In this document: positions 17,096-25,575 of the stretch, piece after piece
Position numbering within the stretch: the stretch's first letter is position 1
Layout: each line of letters opens with the position of its first letter
Origin: Peptoniphilus_B koenoeneniae
GTDB taxonomy: Bacteria; Bacillota; Clostridia; Tissierellales; Peptoniphilaceae
Length of the DNA: 64,000 nt
Direction: 5' to 3'
Assembly (NCBI RefSeq): GCF_030812875.1
Contig: NZ_JAUSTN010000002.1
Location: forward strand, 124,001-188,000
Position numbers and translations under genes: made by a program
The notes under the pieces: model-generated
The model's database searches: none
Told to the model about the DNA's origin: nothing
Seen by the model: the letters and a program-made list of their open reading frames with translations, nothing else

Positions 17096-17647
17096 TTAAA
17101 TAATTAATTTTTGAACTTTTTTAAATTCAGGAGTTCCTGAAACTTCACAAAGATCAAATAAAATGCTTTCAATGTTTGTTACAACGCAGCCCAAGTCATT
17201 TAATTGCCTAAGGGCATTTTCTCTATTCTTTTTATTTCTTGAACCCACTGCATCTGATAGAATAAATACATTAAGGCCTGAATCAACCATATCTCTTGCC
17301 GTTTGGAAAACGCAAATGTGAGCTTCAATTCCGGCAATTACAACTTGTCTTTTCCCAAATTTTTTTATTTCTTCTAAAAATTTTTCATCTCTCATACAAG
17401 AAAAATATGCCTTGTCAATTTGAGGTGCATTTTTTATAAATTCATGGATTTCTTTATTTACTCCCCCAAGTCCCTTAGGATATTGAAGGGTTATTATTGA
17501 ATCAATATTTAAAATTTCTGCAGTTTTTGCTAGGATTACTGAATTTTTTAAAATTTCATCCCTATTTTCAATAGCTTTTAAAAGAGAATCCTGTAAATCT
17601 AAAAATACAAAAAGGGTATCATCTCTGTTTATCTTATAATTTTTCAT
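17096..17647 (-). CDS. Isochorismatase-like cysteine hydrolase
   Basis: 183 aa. The family triad is visible: Asp17 (FLDLQDS), a Lys near 79 (DKAYFSC) and Cys112 in the nucleophile motif GIEAHICVFQTARDM, with the preceding non-proline cis-peptide region. The family hydrolyses amides or enol-ethers (nicotinamidase, isochorismatase, YcaC-like); the closest look is the YcaC/nicotinamidase-related group of unknown substrate. Its start overlaps the PfkB-like gene by 4 bases, so the two are co-translated. Confidence 0.85.
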   Translation of the reverse strand: MKNYKINRDDTLFVFLDLQDSLLKAIENRDEILKNSVILAKTAEILNIDSIITLQYPKGLGGVNKEIHEFIKNAPQIDKAYFSCMRDEKFLEEIKKFGKRQVVIAGIEAHICVFQTARDMVDSGLNVFILSDAVGSRNKKNRENALRQLNDLGCVVTNIESILFDLCEVSGTPEFKKVQKLII

Positions 17648-18540
17648 TTTAATCTCCTAATTTTTATGTCACTTGATAAGATTTTTATGTCGCTCATTTC
17701 AATTTCATAAATGGATTTTTTACTTAAAGAAATGGCAAGAGAAGTTGTGAGCATAAGTTGGTCTTTATAATTTCTGTTTAGAGAAAGAGCAAGCCCTCCC
17801 AAAAATCTATTCTTATCAATTTTTTTATCTTTAAAATCAAACTCTGCCTTGTAGGAATTTTCACCATCTGAATACAAAACTCCTCCATCACTTATTATGA
17901 AGGCTTTTTCTGCAAGTTTTTCAGTCATTGCCTTTGCAAGCTTTACTCCTTCACTTTCAAAATTTATTTTTAAATCAAAAAATTCTTCAACTTGGTTTTT
18001 GCTTGCAACAAGACCTGTAACCCTATCTTCTCTTAACAAAATTTTATCCTTAAAACTTGCCAAAACTTTTATTTTATTATTCCTACAAAGTTTTATTAAA
18101 TTTAAAATAACTTCATCGGAAATATTTTTTTGATCATTGTCTGTAACTACAAAATAGTCCTCTTGCTTTAAATCTTTAGTGAGCATATACAAATCTCTTT
18201 CAGTTTGCCCTGTTATCCTGGGTAAATTTCCAAAAATTTTTGTAAGCCCCTCCTTATTTAAAATTCTAATTTCTTCCCTTGGATTGTCATTGATTTCCAC
18301 ATGGGAAAAATCTATTTTATTGTTTTCTAAAATTGAAGTTATGGTTTTTTTGTTTGCTCCGCCTAAAATTGTAAATAATTTTGAATCTTCTCCCAATTTT
18401 TTTAATAAAAGGGCATTTTCTATGCCATATCCATCTGCATATTCAAAAGAGGACTTGGCAAAATTATCTCTATTCTTTTCAAAATCATCAATTTCAAATT
18501 CTTTAACATATCTTGGATTTAGATCTGTAAAATAAATCAT
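17644..18540 (-). CDS. Divergent PfkB-like sugar-kinase homologue
   Basis: 298 aa. The order of segments follows 1-phosphofructokinase/tagatose-6-phosphate kinases: an N-terminal strand (MIYFTDLNPRYV), a degenerate substrate loop (DGYGIENALLLKKLGEDSKLF for the usual GGKGxNVA..LxxLG), GNLPRITG, and near the C-terminus a segment DKNRFLGGLALSL where active kinases have GAGD followed by the AG helix. The catalytic Asp and the anion-hole glycines are not visible, so kinase activity is doubtful. Coupled to the isochorismatase-like gene and 7 bases after the phosphohexomutase stop is not possible to call regulation from; the three genes simply look co-transcribed. Confidence 0.65.
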   Translation of the reverse strand: MIYFTDLNPRYVKEFEIDDFEKNRDNFAKSSFEYADGYGIENALLLKKLGEDSKLFTILGGANKKTITSILENNKIDFSHVEINDNPREEIRILNKEGLTKIFGNLPRITGQTERDLYMLTKDLKQEDYFVVTDNDQKNISDEVILNLIKLCRNNKIKVLASFKDKILLREDRVTGLVASKNQVEEFFDLKINFESEGVKLAKAMTEKLAEKAFIISDGGVLYSDGENSYKAEFDFKDKKIDKNRFLGGLALSLNRNYKDQLMLTTSLAISLSKKSIYEIEMSDIKILSSDIKIRRLK

Positions 18541-18547
18541 CCTACAC

Positions 18548-20230
18548 CTACTTTACGGAATTTAACTTTTCTTCAATATCTTCTTTCAGTTTACTTAAAG
18601 TTTCTTCAGCAAGTTTTTCATTTTCATTTTTTGTATAAATATAAAATTTTATTTTCGGTTCTGTTCCAGAAGGTCTTAAAGCAAACCATGAACCATCGCT
18701 TAATCTGTAAATTAATACATTTGCCTTTAAATTTTCATCTTTTAACAAATCTTCTTGACTTTTAACAGGAATACCTGCAAATTTTTCATAGGATTTTTCT
18801 CTAAAATCCTTCATCATTCTCTTGATTCTATCAGAGCCTTCTATTCCTTCGAGAACTAAACTTGTAAGATGCTCTTTATAGTATCCATACTCCTTATATA
18901 TATCATTCAGAAGCTCTACAAGGCTCTTAGAACGCTTTTTATAGTATGCTGCCATCTCAACTATCATCATAGTAGAAACAACGGCGTCCTTGTCCCTTAC
19001 GTGGTCTCCATAAACATATCCAATGCTTTCCTCATATCCAAAAATAAAATTATGTTCTTTTGTCTTATCCCAAATATTTGGTAAGTTACAAATATTTTTA
19101 AAACCTGTTAAAGTTTCAAAAGTTTGTATACCAAAATCCATGGCAATTCTTTGTCCAAGTTTACCTGTTACTATGGATTTTACAATTGCTCCGTTATCTG
19201 GTAAATCTTCCGCTTCCCTAAGGCCGTGTAAAATATAATAAATTAACATAGCTCCCGTTTGATTTCCGTTAAAGGCATAGTAGGTTCCGTCTTTTTTTCT
19301 TCCAAGCATTGCAACTCTGTCACAATCAGGGTCAGTTGCTATTATAAGATCTGAATTATATTTTTTGCCATATTCTTCTGCCAATTTAAAAGCCTTAACG
19401 TCTTCTGGGTTGGGATATCCAACAGTTGCAAAGGTTGGATCTGGATTTTCCTGTTCTTTAACCACTCTTATATTTTTAAAGCCTCTTTCCTTTAAAACGT
19501 GTCTTACAGGATAATTGCCTGTTCCGTTAAGGGGCGAGTAAACAACTTCTATATCCTTATCAATGTCATTGGAAATTTGCTTTTTTAAAGTTTCTTTATA
19601 GTAACTTTCATCCAGGTCCTTTGAAATTATTTCAATAAGTCCCTTTTTAACAGCTTCCTCATAAGTAATAAGATCTTTTAAATCATAACTAGATTCTTTT
19701 ATATTTTCTAAAATTTCATCAGCTATATCTGAAAGAATTTGTGAACCCTTATCCCAGTAAACTTTATATCCGTTATAAATCTTTGGATTGTGAGAAGCTG
19801 TTATTACAATTCCTGCCTGAGTATTTAAATATCTCACTGCATATGAAAGCATGGGAGTCGGTCTTATATCATCAAAAAGATAGGTTTTTATTCCCCTACT
19901 TGCAAAAACTCTTGCGGCAATTATGCTAAATTCATGGGAATTAAATCTAACATCATGGGCGATTACTATTCCTTTTTTTACTGCTTCCTTGCCATGATTT
20001 ATAATTGTACGAGCAAGACCTTCCGATGCCCTTTTTATAACATAGGGGTTCATCCTGTTTGTGCCCACACCCATTATTCCTCTTAAGCCTGCTGTTCCGA
20101 ATTCCAAATCCTTATAAAATCTGTCTTTTATTTCTTCTTCATTTTTTTCTATTGATTTAAGTTCATTTTTTGAATCCTCATCTAAAAAATCACTCTTTAA
20201 CCAATCTTCATAAATTTTTCTATAATCCAT
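18548..20230 (-). CDS. Alpha-D-phosphohexomutase (phosphoglucomutase/phosphomannomutase)
   Basis: 560 aa, the length of Firmicute PgcA-type enzymes. Active-site phosphoserine loop TASHNPKIYNGYKVYW (about residue 140), metal loop ATDPDCDRVAML, sugar-binding loop GYEESIGY, and C-terminal phosphate-binding loop LRPSGTEPKIKFYI. It interconverts hexose 1- and 6-phosphates for envelope sugars and glycogen-type metabolism. It is the first gene of a three-gene group with the PfkB-like and isochorismatase-like genes downstream. Confidence 0.95.
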   Translation of the reverse strand: MDYRKIYEDWLKSDFLDEDSKNELKSIEKNEEEIKDRFYKDLEFGTAGLRGIMGVGTNRMNPYVIKRASEGLARTIINHGKEAVKKGIVIAHDVRFNSHEFSIIAARVFASRGIKTYLFDDIRPTPMLSYAVRYLNTQAGIVITASHNPKIYNGYKVYWDKGSQILSDIADEILENIKESSYDLKDLITYEEAVKKGLIEIISKDLDESYYKETLKKQISNDIDKDIEVVYSPLNGTGNYPVRHVLKERGFKNIRVVKEQENPDPTFATVGYPNPEDVKAFKLAEEYGKKYNSDLIIATDPDCDRVAMLGRKKDGTYYAFNGNQTGAMLIYYILHGLREAEDLPDNGAIVKSIVTGKLGQRIAMDFGIQTFETLTGFKNICNLPNIWDKTKEHNFIFGYEESIGYVYGDHVRDKDAVVSTMMIVEMAAYYKKRSKSLVELLNDIYKEYGYYKEHLTSLVLEGIEGSDRIKRMMKDFREKSYEKFAGIPVKSQEDLLKDENLKANVLIYRLSDGSWFALRPSGTEPKIKFYIYTKNENEKLAEETLSKLKEDIEEKLNSVK

Positions 20231-20244
20231 AACTTCTCCTAATA

Positions 20245-20709
20245 TTAATTTATAATATCTGCAAATGTTCCATCCACGACACTTATTAAGTCTTGTGGAT
20301 TTATTTCCAGCTGCATCCCAACTTTGCCTGCACTTACAAAAAATTTATCAAAATTTTTTGCACTTTCATGTATGAAGGTTTTAAATTGCTTTTTCATTCC
20401 CACAGGACTGCAACCTCCATGAATGTAGCCTGTAGTTGGCAAGAGTTCCTTTAAGGGCAACATTTCAATTTTCTTTACCTGTGCAACCTGAGCAGCTTTT
20501 TTTAAATTCAGTTCCTCTCCTACAGGTATAACAAAGACAAAGTGGTCATCTTTTGATTTTGTGACAAGAGTTTTGAAAACTTTATTTGGATCTTGACCCA
20601 ATTTTTTTGCTGCATCAAGCCCTGTTATGTTTTCATCCGGCTCATACACATTTAGTTTATAATTAACCTTTTCCCTATCTAAAATTCTCATGGCATTAGT
20701 TTTTTTCAT
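20245..20709 (-). CDS. ybaK: Cys-tRNA(Pro)/Cys-tRNA(Cys) deacylase YbaK
   Basis: 154 aa, normal for YbaK. It has the KLGQDPNKVFKTLV segment with the conserved catalytic-site lysine, VIPVGEELNLKKAA, and the glycine-rich GYIHGGCSPVGMKKQF loop. It hydrolyses mis-charged Cys-tRNA(Pro) in trans. Its 5' end overlaps the gamma-carbonic anhydrase gene by 14 bases. Confidence 0.94.
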   Translation of the reverse strand: MKKTNAMRILDREKVNYKLNVYEPDENITGLDAAKKLGQDPNKVFKTLVTKSKDDHFVFVIPVGEELNLKKAAQVAQVKKIEMLPLKELLPTTGYIHGGCSPVGMKKQFKTFIHESAKNFDKFFVSAGKVGMQLEINPQDLISVVDGTFADIIN

Positions 20710-21214
20710 TTAACATAAACTCCTTAGACCTATTGACATAAAATTTCCAGGTAAAATCTATCATTTTTAAATTTTTATCAGACACTTTTCTTAAAACTTT
20801 TGCAGGACTGCCCACAACTAAAGAAAAGGGTGGTATTTCCATTTTCCCAGTTACAAGACTCCCTGCTGCAACAAGGCTGTGATGACCTATGTGAGCTCCA
20901 TCAAGAATAATAGATCCCATTCCTATTAAAGTATCATGCTCAATCTTACAGCTATGAAGCATAACTTTATGACCTATAGTAACCCTATCTCCTATAATTA
21001 TATCTTCATCAAAAGCATTTACATGGAGCATACACATATCTTCAATTACTGAATTTTCTCCAATAAGGATCCTGTTTGAATCCCCTCTTAAAACAGAATT
21101 AAAATATACACTTGAATTTTGTCCGAGGACTACATCTCCGATTAAGGTTGCATTTTCAGCTATAAAGTTGCTTTCATTAAATTGAGGCATTTTTTTATTG
21201 AATGCTATAATCAC
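20696..21214 (-). CDS. Gamma-carbonic anhydrase family protein
   Basis: 172 aa. Left-handed beta-helix hexapeptide repeats, with the three zinc-ligand histidines placed as in the family (MLHVNAF, TIGHKVMLHSCKI with HKVMLH, and GAHIGHHSL). In many bacteria this group (YrdA/PaaY-like) has unproven anhydrase activity. One base separates it from the znuB-like stop upstream, so it may share the zinc-uptake transcript; that would fit a zinc enzyme, but this is inference. Confidence 0.9.
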   Translation of the reverse strand: MIIAFNKKMPQFNESNFIAENATLIGDVVLGQNSSVYFNSVLRGDSNRILIGENSVIEDMCMLHVNAFDEDIIIGDRVTIGHKVMLHSCKIEHDTLIGMGSIILDGAHIGHHSLVAAGSLVTGKMEIPPFSLVVGSPAKVLRKVSDKNLKMIDFTWKFYVNRSKEFMLNEKN

Positions 21215-21215
21215 T

Positions 21216-22028
21216 TTAACACCCCTTATTATTTAATACCCATTTTTTTATACTTAAAATAATAAGAAGACTAATAATTCCCATAAGAACTATTGTGCCT
21301 CCAGGTTTTAAACCAAGGTAAAAGGAAATAAAAAGGCCTGAAATAGTAAAGAAAATTCCAAACAAAGATGATAAAAAAGTGGTTTTTAAGTATCCCTTTT
21401 CAAATTGCATGGCACAGGCAACGGGAATCACCATAAGTGATGAAATAATTAAAATTCCAACTGTCCTTGCAGATACTGAAATTGTTACTGCAATTAAAAT
21501 AATGAAAATATAATTTATTCTATCTACTTTTACTCCACTAAGTCTTGCAGAACTTTCATCAAAAGAAACATACAAAAGATCTCTGTAAAAATAAATGAAG
21601 GTCAAAAAAACAATAATTGATACTGCAATTATTAAATAAAATTCTCCATCTGTAATTGCAACTATGGACCCAAAAAGATAAGATTCAAAATTTTGAGCTT
21701 TTTTTACAAATCCTGCTAAAATTGATGCAGCTCCAATGCCGACTGACATTATAATGGCAGTGGAAATTTCTTCATATCCAGGAAAGTTTTTTCTTATTAG
21801 TTCCAGAACAATTCCTGCAATTACACAGGTAATTATAGATGTGTAAATAGGAGTTACACTTAACATAAGTCCCAACATAACTCCTGCAAGGGATACATGA
21901 GATAAGGCATCTCCTATAACGGATATTTTTTTGTTGACCACAACAATTCCCATAAATGGAATTATAATTGAAAGGAGAAATCCTACAATTAAGGCTCTTA
22001 TCATGTAATCATAGGTAAAAATACTCAT
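21216..22028 (-). CDS. znuB: Zinc/manganese ABC transporter permease
   Basis: 270 aa, about eight membrane helices, ABC-3 family. Marks: VVVNKKISVIGDALSHVSLAGVMLG (cytoplasmic coupling region) and SARTVGILIISSLMVIPVACA. It pairs with the ATPase encoded just upstream, whose stop it overlaps by 4 bases. Metal is taken to be zinc from the histidine-rich binding protein of the same operon; Mn cannot be excluded. Confidence 0.93.
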   Translation of the reverse strand: MSIFTYDYMIRALIVGFLLSIIIPFMGIVVVNKKISVIGDALSHVSLAGVMLGLMLSVTPIYTSIITCVIAGIVLELIRKNFPGYEEISTAIIMSVGIGAASILAGFVKKAQNFESYLFGSIVAITDGEFYLIIAVSIIVFLTFIYFYRDLLYVSFDESSARLSGVKVDRINYIFIILIAVTISVSARTVGILIISSLMVIPVACAMQFEKGYLKTTFLSSLFGIFFTISGLFISFYLGLKPGGTIVLMGIISLLIILSIKKWVLNNKGC

Positions 22029-22684
22029 AATTTTTTTATCAAGCTCCCTTCTTTTAATTCATAAATTTTATTTACATAGTCTTTTACACTGCTTATATCG
22101 TGGGTTATCATCAAAATACTGGTATTGTGAAATTTATTTAAGTGATACAAAAGTTGATATAATTTTTTAACAGTTTTTTCATCCACTCCGTTAGTAGGCT
22201 CATCTAAAAGTAAAATATCAGGACTGTTTGAAAGTGCCTTTGCCAGTAAAACCCTCTGTCTTTGCCCCCCTGAAAGTTTTGAATAAAGTCTATCTTTATA
22301 ATCTTCCATTCCCACAAGACTTAAAGCATCTAAAACAAAGTCACTATTGTCCTTGCCAATGAATCTAAATCCTTTTAAATCCCTATATTTTCCAAGACTT
22401 ATAAGTTCACTTACAGTAATGGGGAAATTTTTTGAAGAAACATTTTGAATCTGCGGAACATAGGCTATAGCCTTATAAAATTCCTCATCACTTTTAAAAT
22501 AGCTTATCTTCCCTTCTCTTGGTTTTAATTCTCTTAATATAAGTTTTATTAAAGTTGACTTACCTGCACCGTTACTACCTAAAAGAGCTATAAAATCTCC
22601 TTTAAAAACTTTTAAATTAATATTTTTTAAAATATCTTCTTTGGTATAGCCAAAAAATAAATTTTCTATTTGTAATAATTCCAT
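22025..22684 (-). CDS. znuC: Zinc ABC transporter ATP-binding protein
   Basis: 219 aa. Walker A GSNGAGKST (residues 36-44), Q-loop YVPQIQN, signature LSGGQRQR, Walker B ILLLDEPTNGVD, switch His in MITHDISS. The start codon at 22684 has no Shine-Dalgarno at the normal distance: AGGAG lies about 28 bases upstream with a stem-loop between (see the separate entry). Middle gene of znuA-znuC-znuB. Confidence 0.95.
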   Translation of the reverse strand: MELLQIENLFFGYTKEDILKNINLKVFKGDFIALLGSNGAGKSTLIKLILRELKPREGKISYFKSDEEFYKAIAYVPQIQNVSSKNFPITVSELISLGKYRDLKGFRFIGKDNSDFVLDALSLVGMEDYKDRLYSKLSGGQRQRVLLAKALSNSPDILLLDEPTNGVDEKTVKKLYQLLYHLNKFHNTSILMITHDISSVKDYVNKIYELKEGSLIKKL

Positions 22685-22693
22685 AAAATAAAT

Positions 22694-22717
22694 GGGAAGT
22701 CTTTGACTTCCCCTCCT
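22694..22717 (-). promoter_or_regulatory. Stem-loop between Shine-Dalgarno and start codon of znuC
   Basis: On the minus strand AGGAG is followed directly by GGGAAGTC-AAA-GACTTCCC (perfect 8-base stem, 3-base loop), then ATTTATTTT and the ATG. If the stem forms, the Shine-Dalgarno is brought to about 9 bases from the ATG. It could instead be a processing or attenuation hairpin between znuA and znuC; on this strand no T run follows it, so it is not a normal terminator. Confidence 0.6.
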
Positions 22718-22785
22718 TTTTTTAATATTAAAAATCTCAAATTTTTATTTTACCGGAGCTTTAGTTATTTATACCTAATTTCGCT

Positions 22786-23844
22786 TTATTTTAAAGCTTC
22801 AAGTAAGTTAGATAAATTAGCTTTCATAATAGAAAAATAATCATCTTGATTTTTAACTTGTTCTTCACTTAATCCTTCAAGAGGAGAAAGGGTAAGAACT
22901 TTTGCTCCTGTTTCCTTGGCAATAGTTTCTGCAACTTTAGGATCTATTAATTCTTCAGAAAAAATAACCTTAATTCCCTTATTTTTTACAAGATCAATAA
23001 TATTTGCAATAGTTTTTGCATCCGGTTCAGACTCTGCATTTATGCCTTCAATTGCAATTTGTTTTAAATTATAATCACGACAAAGATATCCAAAAGCTTG
23101 ATGAGAAACTACAATTTCTCTATTTTCAAGACCCTCAAGATCAGTTTTAAATTCATTATCAAGAGCATCTAATTCTTTCAAATAATTTTCTAAATTTTCC
23201 TTGTAGTAAGTTTCATTTTCAGGATCAAGTTTTATAAGAGCCTGACAGATGTTTTGCATTTCAATCTTTGCATTTTTAGGGCTTATCCAAACATGGGGAT
23301 CCATTCCGCCTTCGTGTTCATGGTCATGTTCTTCCCCTTCATGTTCATGATCGTGGTTTTCTCCTTCGTGATCATGATTATGGTCTTCTCCTTCGTGTTC
23401 ATGATCATGGTCATGGTCTTCTTCATCATGTTCTTCTTCATCGTCATGATGATGGTGATGCCCTTCCATAAGTTCAACCCCTTGACTCGCTTCACAAAAT
23501 TCAACTTTTCCTTTTAAAGTTTCTTGTAATTTGTCTATAAAGCTTTCAAGACCTGCGCCGTTATAAATAAATAAATTTCCTTCTCCAATGTTTTTAACAT
23601 CATCGCTTGATAATTCATATCCGTGAGGTTCACTTCCATTTGGTACAAGGAGTTTCACATCTAATTTATCTCCTGCGATTTTTTTTGTAAAGTCATATAT
23701 AGGATATATACTTGTGTAAACAACTTTTTTATCTTCTTTATTTTCTTTATTTTCTTCTTTATTACTGCTATTTTTTTGTCCGCTTGAACAAGCTGTTAAA
23801 ATCATTGCTAAAGATAGAAAAATAGCAACTAATGATTTTTTCAT
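22786..23844 (-). CDS. znuA: Zinc ABC transporter substrate-binding lipoprotein
   Basis: 352 aa. Lipoprotein signal with lipobox LTAC (Cys19). Cluster A-I binding-protein fold with metal ligands H74 (SEPHGYE), H183 (DPHVWI), His in VVSHQAFGYLC and the acidic FSEELIDPK. Between the first two lies a very His/Asp/Glu-rich loop (residues 129-178), as in zinc-specific ZnuA/AdcA proteins. The loop contains 9-residue tandem units. First gene of znuACB, with its own promoter, divergent from rpmB. Confidence 0.95.
   Translation of the reverse strand: MKKSLVAIFLSLAMILTACSSGQKNSSNKEENKENKEDKKVVYTSIYPIYDFTKKIAGDKLDVKLLVPNGSEPHGYELSSDDVKNIGEGNLFIYNGAGLESFIDKLQETLKGKVEFCEASQGVELMEGHHHHHDDEEEHDEEDHDHDHEHEGEDHNHDHEGENHDHEHEGEEHDHEHEGGMDPHVWISPKNAKIEMQNICQALIKLDPENETYYKENLENYLKELDALDNEFKTDLEGLENREIVVSHQAFGYLCRDYNLKQIAIEGINAESEPDAKTIANIIDLVKNKGIKVIFSEELIDPKVAETIAKETGAKVLTLSPLEGLSEEQVKNQDDYFSIMKANLSNLLEALK
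23305..23409 (-). repeat. 27-base tandem repeat coding the ZnuA histidine loop
   Basis: Almost four units of H-(D/N)-H-(D/E)-H-E-G-E-x, residues 146-180 of ZnuA. At the DNA level the units differ by a few bases, so this is a coding minisatellite that could change copy number. Confidence 0.8.
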
Positions 23845-23879
23845 TTTTTTCCTCCTGAAATTTTTTTGCGAAGAGTAAC

Positions 23880-23936
23880 ATGGATTAATTGAAAATCCAT
23901 ATTAATAATATTAACAAAGTGATAAAAAAAATTCAA
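23880..23936 (-). promoter_or_regulatory. Promoter of znuACB with inverted repeat at the start site
   Basis: Minus strand: TTGAAT (23931-23936), 17-base spacer, TAATAT (23908-23913). Just downstream, ATGGATT/AATCCAT (23880-23886 and 23894-23900, 7-base spacer) forms an inverted repeat near the expected start of transcription, a possible operator. It does not match the usual Zur box. Confidence 0.55.
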
Positions 23937-23951
23937 TATTATAAATTTTAT

Positions 23952-23981
23952 TTGCCATACTTTGCTTTCTTGTGTTATAAT
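23952..23981 (+). promoter_or_regulatory. Promoter of rpmB
   Basis: TTGCCA (23952-23957), 18-base spacer, TATAAT (23976-23981); AAGGAGGTG Shine-Dalgarno follows. Confidence 0.7.
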
Positions 23982-24019
23982 AATTCCTGCTATTTAATGA
24001 ATAACAAGGAGGTGTCATT

Positions 24020-24211
24020 GTGGCTAAAAAATGTGATATTTGCGGAAAGACAAAAGTTTTTGGAAATACGGTTTCATTCTCACATAAAAGAGGAAACAGA
24101 AGCTGGGCTCCTAATATAAGAAGAGTAAAAGCTATGGTTGACGGACATCCAAAGAGAATTAATGTTTGTACCAGATGCCTAAGAAGTAAAAAAGTTGAAA
24201 GAGCAATCTAA
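24020..24211 (+). CDS. rpmB: 50S ribosomal protein L28 (zinc-binding form)
   Basis: 63 aa from a GTG start set by AAGGAGGTG. L28 sequence with VSFSHKRGNRSWAPN and RINVCTRCLRS. It keeps both cysteine pairs (C5/C8 and C50/C53), so it is the zinc-binding C+ type. It stands alone with its own promoter and terminator, divergent from znuACB. Confidence 0.97.
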   Translation: MAKKCDICGKTKVFGNTVSFSHKRGNRSWAPNIRRVKAMVDGHPKRINVCTRCLRSKKVERAI

Positions 24212-24213
24212 TT

Positions 24214-24240
24214 AAGGCTTCAATGAAGCCTTTTTTGTTT
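24214..24240 (+). terminator. Terminator after rpmB
   Basis: AAGGCTTC-AAT-GAAGCCTT followed by TTTTGTTT. Confidence 0.92.
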
Positions 24241-24340
24241 GCTCTTTTTTATGTAATTTTGGTGAAATTTTTTCATTTTATATTTCTATATTTTACAATG
24301 TGCTAAAATTAAATCAGCTGTTTAAATGTTAGGAGGTATT

Positions 24341-25561
24341 ATGAAAAACAGAAAACTCATTTTTATTTTAGCTCTATCACTTTTATTTATGTTCGGTTGT
24401 CAAAACACAAATAAAAAGGTTGAGCAAAAAGAAGAAGAAAAGCAAGCTTTTACAAGCAGCTTAACTGAAGTAAGTCAAAATAGTTTTAAGGAAAGTCTCG
24501 ATTCTATTTTAGGTCAAAGCGACGAAGAAATTCCCCAGTCTGATGATGAAAGAATAAACATAATTATTACAGCTTTAGACAGAGCAGGATTTTTAAACAT
24601 TGCTGATACCTATAGTGATGAAAAACTTCAAGATGCAGTTAAGGGTTTAAAAATTGAAGAAGCTAAAGATTTTGGAAAATATCTTGCAGTTGCAAAAGAT
24701 GTTTTTGGTCTTGATGACAATGGAATTAATAGTTTTTTAGAAAAAAAAGATGAAAAATCCGATTTAGCTTTTGTGCAAAATCTTGAAGGGCAAGTTTTAA
24801 AATATCAAAACAAATTAGAAAATTTTATAGGTTTAACAAGTGATAAGGATATTTATCAAAAATTAAATCAAGCTTATAATGAATTTACATTTTTTAAGGG
24901 CAATCCTCTTGAAAAATTGGGAATGGAAGCAATTTTAGACAGCACTACAACAGGCTATAACGTTAAATATAAAGGTTATAAATCAAATTTTGACCCAAAT
25001 CTTACAATAGTATACTCTCATGACAACATTAGACACGCTCAACAACTTATAAAATTATTAGCCGATGAAAATATAAAAGCAAAAGTTCAATTGGAACCTA
25101 AGACAAGTTCTTTTGAATATATGATTGATTGGGGTCCAGTTCCGGAACCTACTGATAAATATGAAGTTGTAAAGATCGGCGAAAACAGATATCTTGCAAA
25201 TGCACTGGAATATGATCTTTTATTTGAATTTGAAAATGAAGAAGATTTAAATAAATTTGATGGTCTTATTTTACAATATGCAAAGAAAAATGAAGGCAAT
25301 GAAGAAGGAAAAGGACTTTTATACAGTTCTTGGTGGCAACCTTTATACCATACTGCTAAAGAAATGAAAGAAGGCTATGAAGCTGTTACTGAAAATATAA
25401 TTTCAAAGGGAAATTTTGAAATGTACTCCATTACAAAAAATGAAGATGCAAAAAAATTCTCAGATGGCTTATTAAGTAAAGATAACACTTTAAAAATTGA
25501 AAGTAATTTAATTTCAGTTGATCAAGCATTTTATAGATATTTAAACGGCGATTTTAAATAA
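24341..25561 (+). CDS. Lipoprotein of unknown function
   Basis: 406 aa from the ATG at 24341, which has AGGAGG correctly placed; an ATG 15 bases upstream lacks one. Lipoprotein signal MKNRKLIFILALSLL with lipobox MFGC. The mature part is acidic and mostly helical in its first half (a Gln/Lys/Glu linker, then DSILGQSDEEIPQSDDER). The second half looks alpha/beta with aromatic patches (FEYMIDWGPVPEP, LLYSSWWQPLYHT). No enzymatic motif recognised. It is monocistronic, ended by a strong bidirectional terminator. Confidence 0.8.
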   Translation: MKNRKLIFILALSLLFMFGCQNTNKKVEQKEEEKQAFTSSLTEVSQNSFKESLDSILGQSDEEIPQSDDERINIIITALDRAGFLNIADTYSDEKLQDAVKGLKIEEAKDFGKYLAVAKDVFGLDDNGINSFLEKKDEKSDLAFVQNLEGQVLKYQNKLENFIGLTSDKDIYQKLNQAYNEFTFFKGNPLEKLGMEAILDSTTTGYNVKYKGYKSNFDPNLTIVYSHDNIRHAQQLIKLLADENIKAKVQLEPKTSSFEYMIDWGPVPEPTDKYEVVKIGENRYLANALEYDLLFEFENEEDLNKFDGLILQYAKKNEGNEEGKGLLYSSWWQPLYHTAKEMKEGYEAVTENIISKGNFEMYSITKNEDAKKFSDGLLSKDNTLKIESNLISVDQAFYRYLNGDFK

Positions 25562-25575
25562 TATTTAAAAAATTT

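Noticed and set aside
23305..23409. Tandem units as a possible CRISPR array
   Set aside because: Units are contiguous, 27 bases, without unique spacers, and lie in frame within znuA.
23254..23517. Frames overlapping the ZnuA His-loop
   Set aside because: Their Met/Phe/Val or Met/Thr/Lys-rich sequence is a by-product of the 27-base repeat in other frames.
23845..24019. Zur box between znuA and rpmB
   Set aside because: The inverted repeats present (ATGGATT/AATCCAT, TTAATATTATTAA) do not fit the known Zur consensus; left as an unassigned operator candidate.
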